DNA of 64,000 bases from contig CAJFCJ010000007.1 in NCBI GenBank assembly GCA_904063045.1, positions 1,270,510 to 1,334,509 on the forward strand, given 5' to 3'. A model generated the notes under the pieces. It worked only from the letters and a program-made list of their open reading frames with translations, was not told the origin of the DNA and ran no database searches. Numbering within the stretch: position 1 is the stretch's first letter; each line of letters starts with the position of its first letter. Positions 38,240 through 49,424 of this stretch are shown here, piece by piece. Source of the stretch: Dimorphilus gyrociliatus (lineage: Eukaryota; Annelida; Polychaeta; Dinophilidae). A program made the position numbers and the translations under genes.

Positions 38240-39957
38240 ATGGTAAGTTGTTAGAATCGCAACGAATGCAACTCGTTACTGACTTATACTTATTTCAGTC
38301 AGATCGTCCAAAGATTCTGAGCCTCTCTGATCTAGCAAAGGATGTGCTTCGTAATATTGCAATCGGCACTTTGTTAGAAGGAATTAGAAAACGTGATTTG
38401 CAAACCATCAAACAAACGATAAAGGATTATAACAACAACAAGAAAACTCTGAAGATAATCGATAATTCCGTTCTTCTCAGATGTTTAAAAGAGGCAGCCG
38501 AACAAGATAATGAAGAAATTTTTACGCTCCTCTTGAGATGCGAAGTAGGCTCTAATCTTCGTGGAAAAAGAGGAAATCGCTCATTTAAATGCCTTTATAG
38601 ATGCATAGCTCTGCACTTGATCAGATTAGGCAGAAAATACCTTTTGAAAAAGCTGCTTGAATTTACAGAAGGAGTTATTAATCCGAACAGAGAACCACCA
38701 TCAACAAATAAGCTTTTGAGAACAACATTAACTTTGGGCAGGCACGATTGTTTTCGAATTCTTCTAAACCATGTACAAGTTACAGAGAATAAAGAAGCTT
38801 TTGTCATAGTACTAAATAGCCCATTGGAAGACAAAGTTGAATTGTTTAAAAATATGCTTTCAAGAATGATTAAGGATGAAGATAGAGATCAAGCAATTCT
38901 AAAATATTGTCTGTTGGAAAATATTAGTACAGAGAACTTGAAATCCGTTCTACCATTTTTCTCATTATCAAGAAGAGGAAGAAATCATCTTTGTCATTCT
39001 ACCTTACTAAGTAATCATAAAGATTTCTTTAAATTCGCTGTAAAAGAGAAAATTTTCTCTTTTCGAAAGGAGCACGTGTACGATACTCTCTTTTACGAGT
39101 GTTCTTTTCTGGATGAGTTGTTGGAAGATTATACAACATATTATAAAGACTATTTAGATAAATTCTTCCTCCCTGTACAAAAATTCTATATTCTTCGTCG
39201 ACCATCAAAACTATATACAATCTTCACACACGATAAATTTGTTAATCAGTGTCAAAATCATATAAATGCTCTATTTGGAGGATTATTTAATTTAAACAAT
39301 TCATTTTCGGCAGATTTGGCTTGTAGAGTATGGAATATTCGTCAAATGTGGTTGACATCATTTTGTTTATTAATTCATTTTAGCCATAATCCAATTGGTT
39401 TATCTACAGACGCTATTAATCGCATGTTTGCTTGCTTGATTACGTTCTTTCTAGATGATGTTGAAACTTTAACATTTTTTGGATCACTTATAGCAACTGT
39501 CGTTTGGTATGGTTATACATACGATAACTTAACTTTAAATAATAGTTTCTTTTGGGCAATTGATGAGAAAAGTAGCTATGCATATTTTTACGAATTGTTA
39601 TTATGCATATCCGATCAAAAGTCTTTCAATCATTTGGTAAAAAGCAGAAATGGTCCTGTTTTTGTTATGCCACTCAAGTCTATGGCTAAATGGTGTGTAA
39701 GAAAGCAAATAGGGAGACCTTTTCCTCTTAGAGCTAAAAAATTGGTGGAAGATAGTAAATTACCTTTCGTTGTTACTAGTCTTCTCAATCTCGAAAAGGA
39801 AATGGAAAGCTTAGGTTTTCACAGGATTGTATTCACAGTTAAAGATGGCGAAGTAATCTTTGAAAAGAATTGTTACGAGAGTTTTGATAACGAAACAGAT
39901 ATTGGTGATGAATCTTACGATTCAACAAGTACTTTAACTAGCGAAGAAGAGTTTTAA
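38240..39957 (+). CDS. Ankyrin/SOCS-box-like family member 3
   Basis: Coding sequence 38240-38242 (ATG alone) + 38299-39957, 553 aa. The intron has 56 bases (ATG|GTAAGT ... TTTCAG) and exon 2 opens with SDRPKILSLSDLAKD. A frame reading through the intron also stays open, but from a TTG, so the ATG plus splice is the better start. The helical region includes CFRILLNH and SPLEDKVELFKNML. GLSTDAINRMF, YGYTYDNLTL and SDQKSFNHL follow. The BC-box-like element is PLKSMAKWCV at about residue 459, with LPFV at the usual distance. An acidic Ser/Thr/Glu tail closes the protein. Confidence 0.86.
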
Positions 39958-39980
39958 ATGAATTGTCAGTCTTTCACTCT

Positions 39981-40024
<44 letters not shown>

Positions 40025-40979
40025 TCTATAATAATTATTCAGGGATGCATTGTACTAAATGAATGTTTCTTTCCTTTAGTTTTTTATTCAATAATATACT
40101 TTACAAAAAATTCCCACTTGAATTAAAACATACAATTTCCGTTATTATGTTCTGTTTTTTTGTATATTACGTTATTCTTTATATTAATAAAATAACTAAT
40201 ATCATAAACTAGAGCTTTATATTGGGGGGAAGTGTACTCTGGAGAGATTTAATTCTGCTTTCTCAGCAATATAATAATGGAAATTCGTTCGTTATAAATA
40301 TCTCTCAATAATATGTCTACAAATTATCAAACACATTTACTATATAACTTTACTCCTACATTTCATTGGCTGTTTTACACTGTTTAAGTGTTATCTGCCA
40401 AAATATGATATGATAACTTATATAAGAAGATTTAAAGATCGATAACAATGTGTTTTCAAAATAATATTTTCACTATTTAAGAACTTAATGTTAAATAATA
40501 ATCATGTTATTCCTTGATTAGAAAGAGGAAATTTATTCTTGTGATATTTCGTATACGAAGGAATATTTTCGTATTTATAAAATATACTTTCATAACCAAT
40601 TGATACATTTTAAATCAGTTTAACGAAATTTGTGATTGAACAATAATAATAAAACGTAAGATAAATTCCTTAATTGAAATCACAGAGAGTTGCAATTGGA
40701 AAAGCAATACTTAGGATGTCACATGATATATATAATATTATTTGAAAATAAAGAATCCTTTGAAATCTGTTAGAAAATTTACAATTTTTGAAGATTTTAC
40801 TATGATTCTATGAAGTCGTCTTGCCTTTTGTTTTCGGCCTATAGAGTTCATCTATATTATTAGCAACGGCCATACGGAATATCTCTAGATTATTGATTAT
40901 AAAAGTGAATCATTAATAAAGCGGCTGTGTTTTTTACCTTCATGGGCAAGAAATTTACAGTTCAGTACATCAGTAAGGA
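39958..40979. other. Spacer between members 3 and 4, with (CT)n tract
   Basis: A (CT)n tract at 39989-40018 right after the stop, then AT-rich DNA without a gene. Confidence 0.55.
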
Positions 40980-42563
40980 ATGATAAAACTAGATTATTTA
41001 TTAAACCTTATTAAAGAAGATAATATAGAATCGTTGCATTTGATATTGTGTAATGGGTTAGAAGACACCAGTAGCGACATTTTAGGAAAATGTCTACAGG
41101 AATCTGCTAGGGAAAAAAGAGAAAAAATTTTTTATCTATTATCTGTCAGTTGGATTATCCAGATAAGTCGAAATTTATGCGACGAGGATCCGTTTATACC
41201 TCATTCTCCTGATAATCAACCAGCATATTTAAGCGAGTTTGCTGAACAATTGATCAATAACTTTCAAGAAAGGTTATTCTTTTTTTATAGAATTGTACAA
41301 AAGACTTTGATGACCAAAGAGCCAAATTCGTCTAATATCTCGCAAGAATTGTTGAAAAGTCTTTTAAAAGATGCTATTCACGATAAGAATTCGGATAATT
41401 TGGAAAATTCATTCGGGAATGAGCAATTGATATTGATTCTCTTTAAAAATGTTGTTAAACGAAATGATAGAGGCTGCTTAGAGATAATGATCAATTCAAA
41501 AAGAGTTGTTTATATTGCAGAGATTTTTCCAATCATACTTAAGAGCGATTTAGAAGATAAATTCGATATTTTTAAGAGAATGACAGATATTCAGCAATTT
41601 AAGCACATTAACGTCCTTGCAATTTTAAGAAATGCTATTTATAGACAGGTTAAAATTGATGTTTTGAAGAAGATTTTACCACTTTATAGATTTTCGGCAC
41701 CTGAAAAAAGAGTTGAATTGTGCAATGCAATGCTGTTGAATTCGTCTCTTGATCTTTTCCTCTACGGAGTAGGCCTAAATTTGTATGAGTTTACCGAAGA
41801 GAGTGCAATTTTCTCTATTAAAACGCCAAATCTTCCGTATTTAAAAGGTTTAATGTATAAATTTACAAACGTTTATAAGACTGCTCTGGAGAAACTACCA
41901 TTTACTATTAGTTTTAGAGTTACTTATGGCCTAATCTCACCACAGCACTTGGGTGTCATTTGTAGTCATCCACTCTTTCAAGACGACAGGAGATATTTGA
42001 ACATGTTCTTCTTAATTTTCTTCAAACCTAGGAATTTCTTCAATCTGGCTATTTATAGTTCATCTAGGCTAATTGCCCTACTGGAAGCGTTTTGGATTGA
42101 ATTAGAAAACAGTTCAGATCTACTTGGCCTCTCTCAAGAAGTATTAAACTCCGCCGTCTTATGCTTATTGAAAGATTTTTCATGTCCAAATGCTATTACC
42201 TATAGTAGAATAATTAGTGTTTTCCTACAAAATGGCTATTTGCTAAATGGTTTTAGTATTCCCAAAGAGTATCTAGATCGTAATAACGAGAAGAGTAAAA
42301 TTCAACAATCGTTACTGAACCTTTTACTGGAAAGCGCCGATCAAAGACAATATAATGAATTTATGCTTAAATCTGACGGAATCAATACCATTATGTCTTT
42401 AAAATCGATGACCAGATGGCTACTTAGAAACTTAATAAAAAGACCGTTCAAAGTCAATCTGAAGCGAATGATTAAAAGTCGTCACCTCCCTTTTTCTCTT
42501 GAATCTATTATTGCATTGGAAAAAGAGGCAAACTGTTTTGAAAGTTTGGTTTCACAAAATTAG
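40980..42563 (+). CDS. Ankyrin/SOCS-box-like family member 4
   Basis: Single open frame of 527 aa starting MIKLDYLLNLI; no ATG-only exon found upstream. The N-terminal pair IESLHLILCNG ... SAREKREKIFYLLSVSW matches member 5 closely, and so does CLEIMINSK near residue 165, making the two convergent genes sisters. GLSQEVLNSAV, NGYLLNGF and ADQRQYNEF are present. The BC-box-like element SLKSMTRWLL at about residue 473 has Thr at the Cys/Ala position, a conservative variant. LPFS follows 30 residues later. The protein ends soon after the module. Confidence 0.85.
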   Translation: MIKLDYLLNLIKEDNIESLHLILCNGLEDTSSDILGKCLQESAREKREKIFYLLSVSWIIQISRNLCDEDPFIPHSPDNQPAYLSEFAEQLINNFQERLFFFYRIVQKTLMTKEPNSSNISQELLKSLLKDAIHDKNSDNLENSFGNEQLILILFKNVVKRNDRGCLEIMINSKRVVYIAEIFPIILKSDLEDKFDIFKRMTDIQQFKHINVLAILRNAIYRQVKIDVLKKILPLYRFSAPEKRVELCNAMLLNSSLDLFLYGVGLNLYEFTEESAIFSIKTPNLPYLKGLMYKFTNVYKTALEKLPFTISFRVTYGLISPQHLGVICSHPLFQDDRRYLNMFFLIFFKPRNFFNLAIYSSSRLIALLEAFWIELENSSDLLGLSQEVLNSAVLCLLKDFSCPNAITYSRIISVFLQNGYLLNGFSIPKEYLDRNNEKSKIQQSLLNLLLESADQRQYNEFMLKSDGINTIMSLKSMTRWLLRNLIKRPFKVNLKRMIKSRHLPFSLESIIALEKEANCFESLVSQN

Positions 42564-43103
42564 TATAAATATTAATATAGGACCATTTATTTCCTTGTTA
42601 AAATAGTGAAATTTCTGCTGAAACTTAACAAAAAAAGAAAAGAAAACAGATTAGAGATAAACAGCACTCACTCTTATCATTTTCATTGTTTTGTTGTTTT
42701 ATTTTTCCTTGATTTTATCATATTAAATCTTCAGTTAAAAACAAAAGAAACTATCTATCTATCTTTTTATCTAGCTCTCTCTGTCCCTGTTATTTTTGGA
42801 GAATATAATTTAATTAAAACTTGAAAAAAGATAAAAGAAGAGAAACAATTGTTTTCGTTATGGAAATTTTTATATTTGTACAAATAGGTTCTTTTTCTTT
42901 TTTTCCTATAGAAAAAAGAAAAGATAAGATAATTAAGAAAAAGAATGAGAAAGAGTGAAAAAAAAAAAAGTTTCCTTTCTAATTAACTTTTGCAGATTTG
43001 TTAGAAAACAACTTGGCAAATTATTTACAATTTGAAAATATACATTATATAATATATGATTGTTTTTTTCTTTCTTTCTTTTTTTTTTCTTTCTTCCTTA
43101 TAT
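42564..43103. other. Convergent spacer between members 4 and 5
   Basis: Homopolymer- and AG/CT-rich 3' sequence of two tail-to-tail genes. No gene. Confidence 0.55.
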
Positions 43104-44657
43104 TTAAAATATTGAAATAAAGTTATCAAGTTCCTTTTGCACAGAGAGAATTTCTCTAAAAGAGAATGGTAGGTGTTCTTTCTCCATTAAATCATTTAAA
43201 TTCTTCTGAAACGGTCTACCAAGCGTACTTTTCACAGTCCACCTCGACATAAGTTTCAATGGCATTATTCTATTACTACCGATAATTTTCATATAGAGAT
43301 TATTGAATTGTCTTTGACTGGAAATTTCCAATAATAATTTAATGAGATTAAGTTGAAAATTATTTTTCGGATTAAGCCTTAGAAATTCATCGGTAATTTC
43401 AAAGTCATTTATTATATATCCTCTACAGATTAATATATATATTAATCTTATATATATATTCAAATAGGTTGAAAATGGATCTTCTAATATGGCTGATGTT
43501 ATTGAATTAAGTACTTCTTGAGAGAGTTCCAGTAGATTTTTATTATTTTCCAATTTGTTTAAGAGTAATTGTAGAAATTCTCTAAATTCTTCTTTGTAAT
43601 CGTTTACCAAAGTTGTATAATATTTCCCTTCGAATATGATTATTAGGAAGGAGTTTAAATAATTTTTCTCGCCTCTTATATAGCTAAATATTATCTTTAA
43701 ATTGGCGGGCGATAAGAGGCGAGGTTTTTGAAGTTGTGAATTGCTTTCCTCCTCAATCGACGCGTTATGAATGTTTTCGTAGGAAGCCATCATTATATTT
43801 AATGATTGATGATATGCGCTTAGAGAAGACATTGTTACATTTTCGGGAAGTTCAAATAACGCCAATTCAATACCTAATCGGAAAACTTGAAATGGTGCGC
43901 AAGTTAATATAATATTGCGCAATTCTGTTCGTGTATCCCTATCAGTATATTGATAATAAGGTAGAATTTTGGTAAGATTTTCAGGAGAAATGCTTCTAAA
44001 AATAACGTTACGTAGAATATTTAACACGCTTACTTTTTTAATGTTTTGATTAATAATTATCTTTTTTATAATGTCATATCTATCTTCTAATTCGCTATTT
44101 ATGATAATAAAAAGAGCTTCTCCAGTACAGATTATCTTTTTTGAGTTTATCATAATTTCTAAGCATTCTTTATCTTTTCGTTTGACGATATTCTTTAAAA
44201 GGATAAGAAGTAATCTTTCTCTATAAATCAATTCTTCTAAATGATTGGCGGTCTGGTCATTAATTGCTCTTTTAAAAATAAATAATATTTGCTCTTTTGT
44301 AAAATGGCTCTTAACCTTCATCTTTTCCTTAATTCGGCATATTTCACCCAAATTTACGTAGAGTACACGAAACCAATCTCCTAATTTATTAGTTAATTCT
44401 GTTGCGTATTCCTCAAGATATTCATCGGGGAAAGAATAAAAAAATGGGCTCTTTATCCATCCAACAAGACATATGTGAATCATCCAGCTCACAAATAGAT
44501 AATAAAATATATTTTCCCTCCCATCTTTAGCCGCCTCTTCCAAACAACTAATTAATAATTCCGTATCGATTATATCAATTTTCTCGCAAATTAAGGAATG
44601 TAAGGTTTTTATATCGTTACTTTTTATTAAATTCATCAAAATTTTCACTTCAGACAT
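43104..44657 (-). CDS. Ankyrin/SOCS-box-like family member 5
   Basis: Single open frame of 517 aa (MSEVKILMNLIK...). This member shows the repeats best: successive helix pairs around residues 150, 183, 215 and 247 (LLILLKNIVKRKDKECLEIM; NSELEDRYDIIKKII; NILRNVIFRSISPENLTKIL), spaced about 31-34 residues like degenerate ankyrin repeats without the TPLH turn. ELSQEVLNSIT, RGYIINDF and SSQRQFNNL follow. The BC-box-like element is PLKLMSRWTV at about residue 466, then LPFS. Sister of member 4, in inverted orientation. Confidence 0.86.
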   Translation of the reverse strand: MSEVKILMNLIKSNDIKTLHSLICEKIDIIDTELLISCLEEAAKDGRENIFYYLFVSWMIHICLVGWIKSPFFYSFPDEYLEEYATELTNKLGDWFRVLYVNLGEICRIKEKMKVKSHFTKEQILFIFKRAINDQTANHLEELIYRERLLLILLKNIVKRKDKECLEIMINSKKIICTGEALFIIINSELEDRYDIIKKIIINQNIKKVSVLNILRNVIFRSISPENLTKILPYYQYTDRDTRTELRNIILTCAPFQVFRLGIELALFELPENVTMSSLSAYHQSLNIMMASYENIHNASIEEESNSQLQKPRLLSPANLKIIFSYIRGEKNYLNSFLIIIFEGKYYTTLVNDYKEEFREFLQLLLNKLENNKNLLELSQEVLNSITSAILEDPFSTYLNIYIRLIYILICRGYIINDFEITDEFLRLNPKNNFQLNLIKLLLEISSQRQFNNLYMKIIGSNRIMPLKLMSRWTVKSTLGRPFQKNLNDLMEKEHLPFSFREILSVQKELDNFISIF

Positions 44658-45011
44658 TATTTTAAAGCCTTAAAAATCGGCTTAATTCGTCTAACTGAAA
44701 ATTTTTATGACCAGCAAATGACCTCAAAAAAAAATAGTATTTAATAATATGTAACCACAATTTCAGAATTGAGTACATTTATAGATAAATCTAGAGAGGA
44801 GTAGTACTATTCCTTAAAAATCATATAATTCCATTGAGTCCTTATATTACTTATACATATTAAAATATATTATAATACATATATATATATGAACATTTTT
44901 ATTAAATTAACATAAATTGATAATTGATTTTATTGAAAGAATAAAGATTTTTGTAAGTTTAAGGTCATATCTACATAATAAAAATGGCGATTATAAGAAT
45001 TCTTTGTGTTT
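44658..45011. other. Spacer between members 5 and 6
   Basis: AT-rich. Promoter of member 5 and 3' end of member 6. Confidence 0.5.
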
Positions 45012-46831
45012 TTATATACTGTTCTTTATATTATCTAATTCTGTTCTAAAGCAGAGTATATTACAAAGTTTACTCCTCCACAGACCGTAACTTTGTAGAT
45101 AAGTTCTTAAATTCCTCCTTATAGGTTTTTTAATAGCTCTTAAAGTTTTCCATCTGGCTATTGAGAAGAGAGATCGTATTGAACATTTTCCATTATGTTG
45201 CTTAATGATTTGATGAAATGTCTTATCATTGCACATTTCTAAATAGGCGTATAAGAAGTTCATGTGTAAATTGTGTTTTCTTGCATGTCTATGGAATGTT
45301 AGGCTTAAACGGAAATCATCGAACAGAAAGCCGTAAAAGACTAGCTGAGCAAAAAACTTACAATAAAAACTGGCGTAGTACTGATAAGCTTCAGTTCGAC
45401 CGACAATTTTTAGATCAACTAATGAGGAAACATTGCGACTAAGAATTTGAAAGATAAAGTTAATCATTCTCTGAGAGGGTCCCGCTGCAGATTCGCTTTC
45501 TTTAAATATTACATCAAACATATCCAAAATAATATTAGGTGTATACTTTGAATTATTTGTCCAGGAAGGAAATATCTCCGGTTCTAGTAGTGGAGAAACG
45601 AAAGAATCCCATAAATCTTGACGGGGTTTGAATCTTGGGCATTGTAAGATATTTCGAAAAATTGGTAATTCCGGTAAAGCGGAACCCGAATCAAATTTTA
45701 TAACATAGATATTCTCAAAGATCTTCTCAAAAGCGTCAAAGTATATGTTCATTAAGTGATCAATAACGTTGCTCCCTTTTATGAGAAGATCAAAAGCTTG
45801 CTTTTCCGTAAGGTTTATTCTCACTGATGATTCCTCCATTTTCAAAAGCAAACGAACGTTAAATTCCCTTCCTCCGTCTAATAATAATTGAATAACTAGT
45901 AAAGTAAATTGATCTACAGTACTATCTTTGTTTAACACTTCCTTTAGACGCCTCAATTTGAGAGGTTTAGTCGTATACATAATATCTTTCATCCAATGAA
46001 ATATTTCATCATCTAAAAGTTCATCAGCTAGAACTTCGGCATTTGCAATTTTACGATATTTCTGAATTAAACAAGACGCTATGCCAACCAACCTCTCCGC
46101 TTTTGTTGAAATATCGTAACTATTCTCTTCATCTCTCACTACAACATCCTGAATTAGAGTTCTTCTCCAATCTACCGTATACATATTATCTAGAATATAT
46201 AGGCTTTCTTCTAATACTGCAACTGCAACATATTGATTTATATTCTTCTTGTGATCAAGTTTGTCAATATGATCGAAAGTTGTTGAAGGGCTACTCTTTA
46301 GAAGTTTTCTCCTTTTGGTTTTGGTCGAAGGTCTCTCGTACCAATCGGTCAGACTGAATAGTTTGTTATAGCTTTCCATAACGAACTGATTTGATTGATT
46401 AATTTTAGCTTGTTTAGGTTCCTCATCAATAATTCTTTTATAGACCGTTAATAATATAATACCAATTATTATTTTAGGTTGGAATATATGCAATTGAGAT
46501 ATTAAATATCGAAGATAAGATACAGATAGTGAATTTTTTTTCTTAAAAAGTATAAATAAGAATTTATCACTTTCATTCCTAGGTTGAATTATACTCCGGA
46601 GAGTATCCTCTTCCTAGAAAAATAAAAAAATACTATACTTTTTGTATTTCTAAGAAATTTAGGGACGATATATAAAAAATATGGAAAAAAATAAGAAAGG
46701 AAATATATACGCACGTTTTCTGCATTGCAGATCTTTTGTAAATTTATATTGTCCATATCATCCTCTTCATTTAATTTACTCCCAAAACAATTTTCTAAAT
46801 ATTTTGTTATCGGTTTTGCTAATTTATTCAT
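45012..46831 (-). CDS. Ankyrin/SOCS-box-like family member 6 (most divergent)
   Basis: Two exons on the minus strand, 46831-46715 and 46613-45012, phase 0, 572 aa. The first exon encodes MNKLAKPITKYLENCFG... and the 101-base intron has a GTGCGT donor and a TTTCTAG acceptor. Forty added codons then run in frame into the long frame. The family motifs are weak: GPSQRMINFIF, YGFLFDDFRL and CNDKTFHQI. The BC-box-like element SLFSIARWKT at about residue 520 keeps Leu and Ala but has Thr at the final hydrophobic position, and the L-P is LW. It may have lost Elongin/cullin binding, or it may be an older branch. Confidence 0.8.
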
Positions 46832-47366
46832 ATTCTAATTAAGTGATAAAGATATTCTTTAAACTATATAAACTTAAAAAGGGAATTGATGCTTGTAAAC
46901 GAGAATAACCAAAAAGTCAAAAGGAATATAAAGATGAATAGTTGATTACATATGCAATTACAAAGTATATATAACAACTGTATAAGTAACCTTTGTTTAT
47001 ATATCGTATATATTGTATAAAAAAAGATTATTCACCATATAAAAAAGGTGTCAACGACTTTCGTTCAGAATCGTCTGGGTCAGCAGTTCTAGTTAATTAC
47101 ACATACAGTATATGTCTATATACATTAAATATACTGTATATGGTACATATACATATATTCAGATATTTAGATATATTCTGTGTGGATATACGAACTTTTT
47201 ATATGAACATTTAGCAACAGAAAGTGTTTTTATTTGAGTAAATGTCAGAAGAAAGTAAACTCGGACTCGGTGAAACACTATCCCTGTGTAGCAATGTAGA
47301 CCTTCTTTTTGCAATAAACTTTGATATTTGATTGGAAAACACGAATAATTATTACATAATTTTATA

Positions 47367-47397
<31 letters not shown>

Positions 47398-47720
47398 TAT
47401 GTGTGTGTGAAGATAATTTTTTCGTCGTTTGTTTAAAATCCCTAACAATATGTATTTATTAAAATAAATAAACAAAATAAAGTAATTCTTTTCCCAAAAT
47501 GTAATAAGAATAATAAACATAATCCCTGTCAAAAAAAATGATATGATTAGATAAGGTATCATTAGTAAAAGCTTTATAATATTCTAGTATAAAGGGAGAA
47601 GATGAAATAATGAACATAATAAGAAAATTAGAGGGCAAACGTGGAGAAAGAGGCAGCACGTGGAAGAAGATAATGATAAATATAGAAATCAGTAAAAAGA
47701 GCTTTTGACTTCTTCATATG
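46832..47720. other. Spacer between members 6 and 7
   Basis: AT-rich with a (GA)n tract at 47373-47397. Small open frames only. Confidence 0.5.
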
Positions 47721-49424
47721 CTAAATCATAATCCAATCCAATTTTCGTTTTTTAGAAAATAATAACTTATGTTTGTTTTGTAAGGAACATAATTTGAAAA
47801 AGTTATCCTGACCATCGATTAAAAGTTCATTTTCTAATACTTTATACTTAAATCTTTGTATATCAATTCCCTCTATTTCAGCATCTAAACCGAGTTGGCG
47901 TTTTGTTAAAATTGGCAAGTCTTCACCCAAAATATCCAGATTTTTACGAAATGGTCTCCTTATATGTTTTCTTATGAAAGATCTGACCATTCCTTTTAAA
48001 GACATGACAGAAATTCTCTTCTCTTTTTTCTTTACCATAAAATTAAAACTTCTTTGATCAACGGCGTGTAATAAAAAGGTAAATAAATAATTATGAATAT
48101 TATCTTCCCTTATTATTCTATAAAACACTTCTGGTAGTTTTAAGTCATCAACAGAATATCCGTACCAAATGAGAGTGACAATTAATCTATAGCATATAAT
48201 CATACCAGATTCGGAAGCTTTAATAGAACTTTGTAATAGTTTGTTGAATGCGTAATTAACAATATCCTGAGATAGTCCGGAGCTATTTTCACTGCAGTGA
48301 AGAGTTACACAAAATAGGCAAAGCCAATTATTTTCATCAACAAATGGTCCGTTAACAATTTTTGAAAAGACTTCCCTTCCGCATAAGAGTTTTAAGAAAG
48401 TATTACGATAATTCTGCTTTTGTTGAAAGTTTGGATGACTAAATATAGTAAGCATTGTAGACGCTTTTGGAAATTCAAAATTCTCAAATTTAAAAAGATC
48501 AGCATCTTCGAACAAACTTTGATAAACATTTGGATAATAAGTTAATAAGTCATTTAATATATAACATTTCCAAAGTAGAATTGAACATAGTGCGGTATCT
48601 TCGTCAAAATCGAACAATTTCAATTTCATACCGTATTGAAAAAATTCAAATTCGTGACAGCTAAATATTTTTACCGTTAAATTCTGTTTGTCTTCACCTG
48701 TGAAATCCATAAAACTTAATAAATTCTTTAAATTCTCCATAGAGACATTATGATTAACTAAATAGACAAGTAAATCCAAGTCCTTTGCATTATTTAATCT
48801 CCTATTGTTAATCATTCGTTTAATTATATCAAATTTATCTTTAATGAAGCTATTCAAAATGATATTAAAACTTTCATAAATTTTTTGAATGTTCAAACTC
48901 CTAGTTAAAATGTCTAAGCAACATCTATTGTTCCTCTCTACCGCATTATCTAATAGTAAAATAAGTAGGTCATTACTAGTCTTCCGAACATTTAGAAAGT
49001 TTCTTATTTGAAATCGAGTTTTAGTAATCGAAAGTAGGTATCGTTCCAATCGTCTTGGAGTATCCTCGACTGATAGGTTATTCGAGTCCATTTCAGCGAA
49101 TCTTAGCTCTTGCAATCTGTCGTATATGAATTTTAGGGACAACTCCACAGCGTCGCCTTCGTTAGCTTCTTTATAGAAAAACAAAAACCACCGGGCAGTT
49201 TGATATTGGAATTCTTCAACGTCACATAATTGGCACGCCCACGCCGTATAGAACAATTTAAATAGGTTCCATTTATTTCGCTTTATTGCCTCTTGCATAC
49301 CATTTAAAAGCATAAATTTATCAATAATATTATTACTTTCGATTAAACTCTCAGTTACTTTTTTATCATCCCCAAGCTTAATCGAAGAATATAGCCTATC
49401 GATAAGCTCCCTTTTAACGTCCAT
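47721..49424 (-). CDS. Ankyrin/SOCS-box-like family member 7
   Basis: Single open frame of 567 aa starting MDVKRELIDRLYSSIKL. CLDILTRSL and DKFDIIKRMI lie in the helical part. The F-x-H block reads FSHPNFQQKQNYRNTFLKLL. GLSQDIVNYAF, YGYSVDDLKL and VDQRSFNFM follow. The BC-box-like element SLKGMVRSFI at about residue 475 has Val at the Cys/Ala position. LPIL is two residues closer than in the others. A basic tail (LFSKKRKLDW) ends the protein. Closest relative is member 8, from which it diverges head-to-head. Confidence 0.85.
   Translation of the reverse strand: MDVKRELIDRLYSSIKLGDDKKVTESLIESNNIIDKFMLLNGMQEAIKRNKWNLFKLFYTAWACQLCDVEEFQYQTARWFLFFYKEANEGDAVELSLKFIYDRLQELRFAEMDSNNLSVEDTPRRLERYLLSITKTRFQIRNFLNVRKTSNDLLILLLDNAVERNNRCCLDILTRSLNIQKIYESFNIILNSFIKDKFDIIKRMINNRRLNNAKDLDLLVYLVNHNVSMENLKNLLSFMDFTGEDKQNLTVKIFSCHEFEFFQYGMKLKLFDFDEDTALCSILLWKCYILNDLLTYYPNVYQSLFEDADLFKFENFEFPKASTMLTIFSHPNFQQKQNYRNTFLKLLCGREVFSKIVNGPFVDENNWLCLFCVTLHCSENSSGLSQDIVNYAFNKLLQSSIKASESGMIICYRLIVTLIWYGYSVDDLKLPEVFYRIIREDNIHNYLFTFLLHAVDQRSFNFMVKKKEKRISVMSLKGMVRSFIRKHIRRPFRKNLDILGEDLPILTKRQLGLDAEIEGIDIQRFKYKVLENELLIDGQDNFFKLCSLQNKHKLLFSKKRKLDWIMI

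Noticed and set aside
40940-40982. ATG-only first exon for member 4 (ATGGGCAAG ... TTTACAG)
   Set aside because: No GT after the ATG and the gap is about 15 bases, too short for an intron.
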